In this document: piece after piece, positions 7,601 through 14,040 of the stretch
Position numbering within the stretch: position 1 is the first letter of the stretch
Layout: every line of letters starts with the position of its first letter
Assembly: GCA_900543805.1 (NCBI GenBank)
Contig: UQTE01000020.1
Location: 1-45,039 of the forward strand
Direction of reading: 5' to 3'
DNA: 45,039 nt
Origin: an uncultured Sutterella sp.
GTDB taxonomy: Bacteria > Pseudomonadota > Gammaproteobacteria > Burkholderiales > Burkholderiaceae_F
The notes under the pieces: model-generated
Told to the model about the DNA's origin: nothing
Database searches by the model: none
Seen by the model: the letters and a program-made list of their open reading frames with translations, nothing else
Program-made: the position numbers and the translations under genes

Positions 7601-9704
7601 CGGTGTTGCTTCCGCGCTTCACGAAGCCCGCTTTCTCGAGCGCACCGATTGCGGCGGTGATCTTGGTCTTGATCTGCTCGGCGTCGTAGTCCCACCCCGC
7701 CTCGCGCGCGATTTCGAGGTCCGTCGCGGCGAATTCGCGGCGTCCCGCGGAGAGGCGTTTTATTGCGTTCCAGACCTGCTGCACGTCGGAGAGCGTGAGC
7801 TTCGTCGCGGAAAGAAGCGAAAAGTGCCGGTTGATGTCCTCTTCGTTGAATAGGATGTAGCACTCGGCGTGGAGGTCCGCCTTTCGTCCGGCGCGCCCCG
7901 ACTCCTGCACGTAGTTTTCCAGCGACGACGAAATGTCGTGGTGGATGACGAGCTGAACGTCGTCCTTGTCGACCCCCATCCCGAAGGCGGTGGTCGCGAC
8001 CATGATCTTCACTTCGTTTGAAAGGAAGGCGTTCTGGTTTTTGATCTTCTGCTGGGGATCCATCTTCCCGTTGTAGGGAAGCGCCGGAAAGCCGTCCTTC
8101 GTGAGCTTCTCGGCGAGCGCTTCGGTCGAGGCGACCCGGTCCGTGTAGACGATCGTTGGACAGTCGCGGCTCTCGATGAGGCTTCGCATGTAGGCGTACT
8201 TAGCGTCGCCGTCGTCGAAGTGCTTGATCTGATACTCGAGGTTTTTACGCACCGCCGACGTCCGGAAGACCCGAAGGTGCACGCCCACGGTCCGCTCGAA
8301 GTAGTCGCAGATGTCCTGCACGACCTTCGCCTTGGCCGTCGCCGTGAAGCACGAAACGGGAATCCTGCGTCCGACGCGTTCTTGGAATTCCTTCAGAAAC
8401 TCCCCGATGTAGAGGTAGTCCACGCGAAAGTCGTGGCCCCAAGCCGAAAAGCAGTGGGCTTCGTCGATCACGAAGCGCTCGACGCGGCGCTTCTCGAGCG
8501 CCCTTACGATCGACGGAGACCGAAGGGCTTCTGGCGAAATGTAGAGAAGCGAGGCGCGGCCGCTCTCAATCTCTTCGAAGGCCGCCTTTCTTTCGAGCAG
8601 ATTGACGAGCCCGTTGATCGTGACGGCGGCGAAGATCTCCTTTTTCTCGAGATTGTCGACCTGGTCCTTCATGAGCGACTGCAGGGGCGAAAGCACCACC
8701 GTGAGACCCGCCGTCGCGCGGGCCGCCATGAGGGCGGGCAACTGAAAAGTGATCGATTTGCCGCCGCCCGTCGGGAAGATCGCAAGCAGCGATTCGCCCG
8801 CGACGGCCGACGCGGCCGCGGCTTCCTGCAGCGACTCCTTGTCGCCCTCGTAGACGCGAAAGCCGTCGAAGCCGAAATATTCCTTGAGCGCCGTTGTGAG
8901 GTTCGAGCGGCGACGGCAGTATTCGCACTCGGGATCCCGGCAGAAACACCCCCGCAGCACGTCGACGATGCGGTCCGTTTCGGGATAGCGGTGCGAAAGC
9001 CAGAGAGGCGTGGCGGGAAACGCAGAATGTTCGGTTTCCGAAACGGCGATGAAACCGAGAACGCATCCAAGCTCCACGGGATGCCGTTCGACGAATTCCT
9101 CGATCGGCGCGGAAGTGCAGAGCTTTCCCGCAAACACCCGGCGGATCTCGGCAGCGGGATTCGCAAGTCCCTCGGGCTTCAGGCCGAGGAGTCGAAAAAA
9201 TCCGGCAAATCCCGGCACGTCGGAAAGGAGCTCGACGAGAATGCGCCGCACGTCTTCCGGGAGCTTGCGCCAGTCGTCGACGAGATCGATCAGCAGTCGA
9301 AAGGAGGTCTCCGCATCCGCGAGCGGGTTGCTGCGTGTCCCCGGATCGGCGGGCGCTTCCTTTGGAAGGGCATGACGGCGAGAGAGCGGTCGAAGCAGCG
9401 TTTCCAGCCGCAGCGTATCGAAAATCGGCGCCTTCAACCCGTCAAATAAAGACGGACACCCCCGCATGTCGCAGTCGACGACGTTGTGCCCGCCCGCGAC
9501 GTCGGCGCCCTCCAAAAAGGCGCGGAAGCGGGCCGCGACGCAGCCGTGGACCCGCCCGCCGTCGGAATCGACCGCTCCCATGTCGAGACACTCTCCGGTC
9601 TCGGGATTGATTTCGAGGTCGAACGCGACGACGCGCAGCGACGCCGAACCGTCGGCAACGACGGGACCGGAATCGGGATTCGGACGCCTCAGAACGAAAG
9701 ACAT
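4692..9704 (-). CDS. Fused DnaQ-like exonuclease / RecQ helicase / UvrD-type helicase
   Basis: This 1670-residue multidomain DNA-repair protein reads in order as follows. An exonuclease fold has DLE (29-31), HNVVDCD (73-79) and a third acidic motif near 126-132. A four-cysteine knuckle follows (C253, C255, C260, C263). RecQ helicase motifs are TGGGKS (312-317), DEAH (414-417) and ESGRAGR (601-607). Winged-helix-like segments lie around 640-900. A complete superfamily-1 UvrD/Rep helicase has AGPGSGKT (1115-1122), DEAQD (1222-1226), GDDDQNIYGFRG and a C-terminal ALTRAKD motif. ATG 9704 is preferred over a TTG further upstream because the helicase-like protein begins naturally there. The ribosome-binding site is weak. 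Similar RecQ-UvrD giants are known in other bacteria, so this is probably an accessory recombination or repair enzyme. It is not in an operon. Confidence 0.85.
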   Translation of the reverse strand: MSFVLRRPNPDSGPVVADGSASLRVVAFDLEINPETGECLDMGAVDSDGGRVHGCVAARFRAFLEGADVAGGHNVVDCDMRGCPSLFDGLKAPIFDTLRLETLLRPLSRRHALPKEAPADPGTRSNPLADAETSFRLLIDLVDDWRKLPEDVRRILVELLSDVPGFAGFFRLLGLKPEGLANPAAEIRRVFAGKLCTSAPIEEFVERHPVELGCVLGFIAVSETEHSAFPATPLWLSHRYPETDRIVDVLRGCFCRDPECEYCRRRSNLTTALKEYFGFDGFRVYEGDKESLQEAAAASAVAGESLLAIFPTGGGKSITFQLPALMAARATAGLTVVLSPLQSLMKDQVDNLEKKEIFAAVTINGLVNLLERKAAFEEIESGRASLLYISPEALRSPSIVRALEKRRVERFVIDEAHCFSAWGHDFRVDYLYIGEFLKEFQERVGRRIPVSCFTATAKAKVVQDICDYFERTVGVHLRVFRTSAVRKNLEYQIKHFDDGDAKYAYMRSLIESRDCPTIVYTDRVASTEALAEKLTKDGFPALPYNGKMDPQQKIKNQNAFLSNEVKIMVATTAFGMGVDKDDVQLVIHHDISSSLENYVQESGRAGRKADLHAECYILFNEEDINRHFSLLSATKLTLSDVQQVWNAIKRLSAGRREFAATDLEIAREAGWDYDAEQIKTKITAAIGALEKAGFVKRGSNTGRVYATGLRGKSFRDGQKRIEADWARGEASVFRCEGERVEAERVLQSLVSRSLTGAAVGAVKADDKKSVEARVDYIADRLGLETRAVVRAVTNLRTLGILTDERDMRASLSGRPETLERRLSRLADLERRILAFVEESRHPEWGNGDVVSLVEMNAALEDAVGKAVGLPVIERLLRSLRQADLVEIERTGSKKHWRIRLKTTREKALERIEKLAAVGGRAIVTLGGLEGNRAAHAEERTDKGDDARRSVSFSFAELLRDVNDSSGLFQEKTTSDELEKSLLFLHRNGLLCVDGGFFVAYLPMRIERLEADNRKKYLQKDYDFLDDYYKERIQQIHIVGEYANLMVRDREAAQRYVRDYFELPYENFLKTYFKGGREEELKRSMTPALYEKLIGTLSEAQKEILFSEAPYIVVAAGPGSGKTRVLVHKLAHLMLAENVRPEQLVMLTFSRAAAQEFKTRLIALYGKGARFVTVKTFHSFAFGLLGRPGSIEEATDAVARAVKAIREGRADPLNLAATVLVLDEAQDMDADEFALVKALIERNPEMRVLAVGDDDQNIYGFRGSDSKYFASLKSGSDYDAEWHELVDNWRSLPAIVHTANRYARYLKGRLKTRENRSVREGTGEVRIIHHASENLETAVVEALSAEKRRGTVAVLAHTNREVETIASLLEEAGIPVELVRSDKSFRVGNLLEVQILSNALRKSKKPVYGPEIWAAAQEELRRRCAGSPWVEPVLDFARRFRKTSAGEVYASDWEEAAAESRLEDLFPEDVRAVVVSTYHGAKGREFNRVHCLVHPDRLKRMPGGLSPAEAQKRLGDVHRSLYVALTRAKDALTVHTSGDFLRHFEAEGVERLRDEKDYPEPKKILLRMGLKDVWLDAVKDVKHRIFAELTAGDELRVVRNGRTEFRAGGLCCAKASAKFDGTLAEKLGEGYEIESAAVWAIVRRDVPDEDRSDAVVLPVLTLRRIQTDSER

Positions 9705-9919
9705 GGAAAGGAAAAACGGAAAAGATTTCCAGACATTGTAACTTAGGGTCGAATCGGGCAAAAGCTCGGCAGGTTTTCAGCGGAAAAACCCGAAGGCAAT
9801 CCCCATACTCGAGTGTGGGGAAATCCCGCAAGCCTTTCGAGGCGCAACGGCCGTGCCGCCGAACCGACGCTCCGGGACGTCCTTTCCATAGAAAACCCTT
9901 TCATACCGAACATACAAAA

Positions 9920-10882
9920 ATGAAAAGAAACAGGATTGCCGGTCACCTCATGATCATCTTCACCCAGGTGATTCTCGGCATCAACATCCCCATTACGCGC
10001 GACCTTCTTCTCCACTATCTGAGTCCGCTCGGCTACATCGGCATTCGTGCGTTGGGCGCGGCCCTTTTCTTCTGGATCATGCAGTGCTTCGCGAAGCGAG
10101 AAGAGATCGACCGCAAAGACTTCGTCATGATCCTTTTCGGAGGCTTTCTCGGCTTCGTCTTTTCTCAGTACCTGACGTCTCTGAGCCTGCAGTACACGAC
10201 GCCCGTCTACTTTTCGCTGATTCTCGCGCTCTCGCCCGTGGTGGTGCTCCTCCTTCAGGCGTTCTGCTTCGGCGAGAAGATTACCCGCCAAAAGATCATC
10301 GGAATCGTGCTCGGCATCGTGGGCGCCTCCATTCTGGCGATCCGCGCCGTCTTTGAGACGGATTCGCAGGGGACCAACAATCTTCTCGGGATTGCGCTCG
10401 CCATGCTCTCCGTTTCCTCGTTTGCGGCCTACGTCGTCATTTGCGGCGACATCAGCAAGAAGTATCGTCCGGTCACGCAGATGACGTGGATCTTTACGCT
10501 GAGCACGGTCATGGCCTGTCCGGTCTGGTTCCTCACGGGCCAGTACGACACGGAACTCATCTGGACCGCCGCCACGAGTCACGTCGGATGGCTTGAAATC
10601 GGCTTCATCATCGTCTTCTGCACGATCGCGGCCTACACGCTCATTCCGCTCGGGATGCGCAGCGTAAGCGCGACGGTCGTCTCAATCTATATGAACCTGC
10701 AGCCGATCGTGGCTTCCGCCACGGCCATTCTCATCGGCATGGACGTCTTCACCTGGGATAAGCCCTTGGCGCTTCTTCTCGTTCTGCTGGGCGCCTTCGT
10801 CGTAACGACGGACCGTCCCGCCCGCGCTGGCGAGCCGGTCACTCTTGCCAAGGCCGACGCCAAAACGTCCGAACATCCGTAA
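9920..10882 (+). CDS. EamA/DMT-family transporter
   Basis: The 320-residue protein has about ten hydrophobic segments in two homologous halves, typical of 10-TM drug/metabolite transporters (EamA repeats). The ATG at 9920 was chosen because the first membrane helix begins a few residues later; upstream in-frame codons encode an Arg-rich non-family stretch. The Shine-Dalgarno is weak. It is divergent from the helicase gene and followed by a strong terminator, so it is probably monocistronic. The substrate is unknown; relatives export amino acids, metabolites or drugs. Confidence 0.85.
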   Translation: MKRNRIAGHLMIIFTQVILGINIPITRDLLLHYLSPLGYIGIRALGAALFFWIMQCFAKREEIDRKDFVMILFGGFLGFVFSQYLTSLSLQYTTPVYFSLILALSPVVVLLLQAFCFGEKITRQKIIGIVLGIVGASILAIRAVFETDSQGTNNLLGIALAMLSVSSFAAYVVICGDISKKYRPVTQMTWIFTLSTVMACPVWFLTGQYDTELIWTAATSHVGWLEIGFIIVFCTIAAYTLIPLGMRSVSATVVSIYMNLQPIVASATAILIGMDVFTWDKPLALLLVLLGAFVVTTDRPARAGEPVTLAKADAKTSEHP

Positions 10883-10963
10883 GCGCGGCACGGCCCGCAC
10901 CGCCGCGGCGCTCAACAAAGCGCCCCGCAACGGACGAGCCCGTGGAACGGATTGGCAAAAAGC

Positions 10964-11001
10964 ACGCAGGAACCCGTAAAAGGAGCGTTCCTGCGTTTTT
11001 T
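10964..11001 (+). terminator. Intrinsic terminator after the DMT transporter
   Basis: A perfect 10-bp stem, ACGCAGGAAC (10964-10973) with GTTCCTGCGT (10987-10996), leads into a T run (10996-11001). It separates the transporter from the exported-protein genes. Confidence 0.9.
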
Positions 11002-11114
11002 ATTCTGAAGATGCCGAAAGAGGAATCGGTTGAGGGAACGAACGCACATTCTGTTCTTGCGGCCGACCTTCGAAATCCTCCGTTTTTTTTTCCCGGCATG
11101 AAAGGAGAAACCTT

Positions 11115-11822
11115 ATGACCCAATCTGCCAAAATTCTGTGCGCCGCCATCGGCGCGGCTGCGGTTGCCGCAACGTCTCTTCCCGCCGACGCGGCGCTCAC
11201 CGTCCGCGAAGAAAGCATCGTTCCCATCGCGGCCTTCACGGCCAACGGCAATGAAGCCGCGCTCAAGTCCGCTCTGGAAACGGGGCTCAAAAACGGACTC
11301 ACCGTCACGGAAATCCGCAGCGTTCTCGAACAGATGTACGCCTACACGGGCTTTCCGAGAAGCCTTACGGGCCTCGGCGTCTTCGTGAACCTTCTGAAGG
11401 AACACAAGGCCAAGGGCGTGGAAGACGTGACGGGCCGCGAAGCCAAGCCCCTTCCCCCGAACACCTCGATTCGCGAACTCGGCACGAAGACGCAGACCAC
11501 GCTCATCGGCAAGCCCGCCGCGAGTCCCGTGTACGACTTCTCGCCCAACATCGACACCTACCTGAAGGAACACCTCTTCGGGGACATCTTCGCCAACGAC
11601 ATTCTCACCTGGCGCGAACGCGAACTCGCGACGGTGGCGGCCCTCGCGGCCCTTCCGGCGCCCGTGCAGCTTCGCTCGCACCTGAACGTCTGCCTGAACG
11701 TCGGTCTGCAGCCCGATGAACTCAAGGCATTCGCCGAAGTCGTCGGCAAGGAAGTGGGGGAAACGCAGGGCAAGCTCGCCCGCGAAAGCGTCGCCGCCGT
11801 TCTCAAGGCCCGCGGCAAGTAA
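11115..11822 (+). CDS. Exported carboxymuconolactone decarboxylase (CMD)-family protein
   Basis: The 235-residue protein begins with a clear signal peptide (cleavage probably near residue 27, after ADA), so it is periplasmic. Two CMD/AhpD-like helical repeats follow (about 30-105 and 150-225). The conserved family histidine is present in RSHLNVCLNVG, but the CxxC pair of AhpD-type peroxidase adaptors is absent; only a single cysteine is seen there. It therefore fits the non-redox gamma-CMD-like branch. An ideal AAGGAG precedes the ATG. It is first of three consecutive genes for exported proteins. The substrate is unknown, and periplasmic CMD proteins are poorly characterised. Confidence 0.8.
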   Translation: MTQSAKILCAAIGAAAVAATSLPADAALTVREESIVPIAAFTANGNEAALKSALETGLKNGLTVTEIRSVLEQMYAYTGFPRSLTGLGVFVNLLKEHKAKGVEDVTGREAKPLPPNTSIRELGTKTQTTLIGKPAASPVYDFSPNIDTYLKEHLFGDIFANDILTWRERELATVAALAALPAPVQLRSHLNVCLNVGLQPDELKAFAEVVGKEVGETQGKLARESVAAVLKARGK

Positions 11823-11857
11823 TCCCTTCGTCGTCCGTCCGTAAAACAGAACATTCA

Positions 11858-11878
11858 GCCGCTTCCGCGGGAAGCGGC
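11858..11878 (+). other. Hairpin between the CMD and hydrolase genes
   Basis: A 9-bp stem, GCCGCTTCC with GGAAGCGGC, has a 3-nt loop and is not followed by a T run. It is better explained as an mRNA processing or stabilising hairpin, or a weak attenuator, than as a terminator. Confidence 0.45.
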
Positions 11879-11917
11879 CTTCATCTCAAAACCCTTTCTT
11901 AGTAAGGAACAAACAAA

Positions 11918-12985
11918 ATGTCGAAGAAAACCGTCGCCGCGGCGGCCGCTGCCGCCTGCATGGGGGTCGCCTGCGTTGCCGGCGCCGCCGATCAGACGCC
12001 CGCTCCGAATCCCTTCGGACTCGTCTACCGCGGAGCCATCACCGAAAACCTTCCGGGCCACGTCAACATTCATCCCGTGACCTACAAGCTGAACGGCCTC
12101 AAGATCGCCGCGAACGTCTACACGCCGGCCGACTACGACGGCAAGAAGGCCTTCCCGGCCGTGGTCGTCGCGCATCCGAACGGCGGCGTCAAGGAACAGG
12201 TCGCCGGCCTCTATGCGCAACGCCTCGCCGAACTCGGCTACGTGACCATCGCCGCCGACGCCGCCTATCAGGGTGCGAGCGAAGGCGAACCGCGCCACAC
12301 CGACAAGCCGCAGTTCCGTACCGAAGACATCCATGGGATGGCCGACTTCATTTCGACCTATCCGGGCGTGGACGCTCAGCGTCTCGGGGCCTTCGGGATC
12401 TGCGGGGGCGGAGGCTACACGCTCAACGCCGCAAAGTCCGACAAGCGCTTCAAGGCCGTCGCCACGCTTTCGATGTTCAATTCGGGTGAAGTGCGCCGCA
12501 ACGGTTACATCAACACGGGCCTCGACACGATCGCCAAGCGCATGAAGGAAGCCTCCGACGCCCGCGCCGCCGAAGTGACGACGGGAAAGATCTCGATTTC
12601 CGGCAACGTCGACTTCGACGCCCTTACCGACGAATCCATCGCCAAGATCCCGACCGACCTCTACCGCGAAGGCATGGTCTACTACGGCAAGACCCATCGT
12701 CACGCCAACTCCACCTTCGCCTACACGACCTCGAGCCTCATGGATCTGATGGCCTGGGACGCGCGCGATCAGATCGAACTCATCGATCAGCCGCTGCTCA
12801 TGATGGCGGGTGAAAAGGCGGACTCCCTCTACATGACCGAGGAAGCCTTCGCCGCCGCCACGGGCACGAAGGACAAGGAACTCTTCAAGATCCCGGGCGC
12901 CACGCACATTCAGACCTATTTCGTTCCGGAATACGTCGAAGCGGTGGTCGGCAAGCTCAAGGCCTTCTTCGGCCGCACGCTCTGA
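11918..12985 (+). CDS. Exported alpha/beta-hydrolase with a cysteine at the nucleophile elbow
   Basis: The 355-residue protein has an alanine-rich signal peptide (about 1-24) and an alpha/beta-hydrolase core. The nucleophile elbow reads G-I-C-G-G-G (C162), with cysteine where most hydrolases have serine, as in dienelactone hydrolase. Acid and histidine candidates are near D298 and H330 (GATHIQ). Family context suggests cleavage of an ester, lactone or similar bond in the periplasm. AAGGAA precedes the start. It lies between an exported CMD-family protein and an exported cupin, an association reminiscent of ring-cleavage or lactone chemistry. This is inference only; polyketide, aromatic or sugar-lactone substrates are all open. 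Confidence 0.82.
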   Translation: MSKKTVAAAAAAACMGVACVAGAADQTPAPNPFGLVYRGAITENLPGHVNIHPVTYKLNGLKIAANVYTPADYDGKKAFPAVVVAHPNGGVKEQVAGLYAQRLAELGYVTIAADAAYQGASEGEPRHTDKPQFRTEDIHGMADFISTYPGVDAQRLGAFGICGGGGYTLNAAKSDKRFKAVATLSMFNSGEVRRNGYINTGLDTIAKRMKEASDARAAEVTTGKISISGNVDFDALTDESIAKIPTDLYREGMVYYGKTHRHANSTFAYTTSSLMDLMAWDARDQIELIDQPLLMMAGEKADSLYMTEEAFAAATGTKDKELFKIPGATHIQTYFVPEYVEAVVGKLKAFFGRTL

Positions 12986-13021
12986 TCCCGTCCGCATCGC
13001 TTTTTGACAAGGAGTCCAGCC

Positions 13022-13615
13022 ATGTTTGAGAAACCCAACGCGTTGCACCGTCCTCTGCGCAACGCCGCGCGCTTTTCGCTACCTTTGGCCGCGCTCTTTC
13101 TGATCCAGGGCGCCTTCGCCGCGCAGACGGCGGCGTCTGCGGGACAGACCGTGTTTTCGTCGTTTCCCGAAGCCGAGGCCCGTCAGGCGCTCGTGCCCGA
13201 CGGCACTTGGGTGTCGACGAATCCCAAAACCTTCACCGGCAAGGCGCTCATGAAGTCGGCCTTCCGGCAGGTGGAACCCGCCAAGAGCTACGGCGCCTAC
13301 GTGTACTTCACTCCGGGGGCCCGGACCTTCTGGCACGTTCACCCGCTCGGTCAGACGCTCTTGATCGTTGACGGCATCGGCCTCACGCAGTCTCGCAACG
13401 CCGACGGAACGCTCGGTCCCGTCGTGGCCGTAAAGGCGGGGGACGTCGTCACCTGTCCTCCGGGCATCATGCACTGGCACGGCGCCTCGCCCGACGCTCC
13501 GATGACGCATCTCGCGATTTCGGAGAACGATCCGAAGGTCGCCGTCAAGTGGCTCGATGCGGTCGATGCAAAGAGCTACCGCGAAGGCGCCGAGAAGGCT
13601 CTGCAGAAGCGCTGA
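13022..13615 (+). CDS. Exported cupin-domain protein
   Basis: The 197-residue protein carries a signal peptide (to about residue 34, AFA-A). A single cupin barrel follows, with metal-site residues in WHVHPLGQ (H105, H107, Q111) and a second histidine motif, HWH, at 151-153. Small cupins with this pattern bind Fe, Mn or Ni and often accompany CMD-family proteins. AAGGAG lies 8 bp before the ATG at 13022; that start also places the signal peptide correctly. It starts 36 bp after the hydrolase, so it is probably cotranscribed, and it ends before a terminator. The enzymatic role is unknown. Confidence 0.82.
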   Translation: MFEKPNALHRPLRNAARFSLPLAALFLIQGAFAAQTAASAGQTVFSSFPEAEARQALVPDGTWVSTNPKTFTGKALMKSAFRQVEPAKSYGAYVYFTPGARTFWHVHPLGQTLLIVDGIGLTQSRNADGTLGPVVAVKAGDVVTCPPGIMHWHGASPDAPMTHLAISENDPKVAVKWLDAVDAKSYREGAEKALQKR

Positions 13616-13665
13616 AGCCCGAGGACGCCGCCGAACGATTCCCTTTTCTCTGCGGATCGTTCATG

Positions 13666-13710
13666 AAGGAGGTCAAATGTCGTACACGGCGTTCGGCCTC
13701 CTTTCTTTTC
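13666..13710 (+). terminator. Terminator of the exported CMD-hydrolase-cupin genes
   Basis: AAGGAGGTC (13666-13674) pairs with GGCCTCCTT (13695-13703), one G-T wobble, across a 20-nt loop. It is followed by a T-rich tail. Confidence 0.65.
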
Positions 13711-13842
13711 CCCTGCACCCGCGACTCCCGATTTCGGTACGACGGCACATTTCCCCGCGGGATTCGGACCGGGGAGCGAAATACGCGGCTTCGTCAGCTC
13801 TCTTCGGGAGCGCACAATAGAAGAGATTCTTTCTGCACCCTC

Positions 13843-13902
13843 AAAACAAAAAAATTCTCTGAAGTTCGAGTGGGAGAATTTTCCAACACTGACTTCAGAG
13901 AA
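13843..13902 (-). terminator. Second, distal minus-strand terminator or possible small-RNA 3' end
   Basis: An 11-bp perfect inverted repeat, TTCTCTGAAGT (13855-13865) with ACTTCAGAGAA (13892-13902), encloses a partly self-complementary loop. On the minus strand it runs into seven T and then GTTTTG. It lies about 60 bp beyond the first cytochrome-gene terminator. It could be a backup terminator or the 3' end of a short independent transcript. Confidence 0.75.
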
Positions 13903-13960
13903 GATTCCGCATTCGAGCCGTCGGGCACCGCCGCCCGCATTCGATGCGGCTCACCAAACA

Positions 13961-13992
13961 GAAAGAGGCCCGGAGCGAACTCCGAGCCTCTT
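13961..13992 (-). terminator. Primary terminator of the octaheme cytochrome gene
   Basis: A stem of about 12 pairs with one mismatch (AAGAGGC...CGGAG against CTCCG...GCCTCTT) closes a CGAA loop. On the minus strand it is followed by TTTCTGTTT. It sits about 50 bp past the cytochrome stop codon. Confidence 0.88.
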
Positions 13993-14040
13993 CTAGCCTA
14001 TCCTCAGTTGCCTGAGGTGAAGCTGATCCCTACGTCAGGA

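Larger units (their letters stand above)
13616..14040. other. Convergent intergenic region packed with terminators
   Basis: This region separates the plus-strand cupin gene from the minus-strand cytochrome gene. It holds one plus-strand terminator and two strong minus-strand terminators (separate entries). A further small hairpin, CCTCAG-TTGC-CTGAGG (14002-14017), lies just past the cytochrome stop. Nothing gene-like is visible in 13711-13842. Confidence 0.6.

Noticed and set aside
9705..9761. TTG start 19 codons upstream for the helicase fusion
   Set aside because: ATG 9704 begins a plausible N-terminus; neither start has a strong ribosome-binding site, so ATG is preferred.
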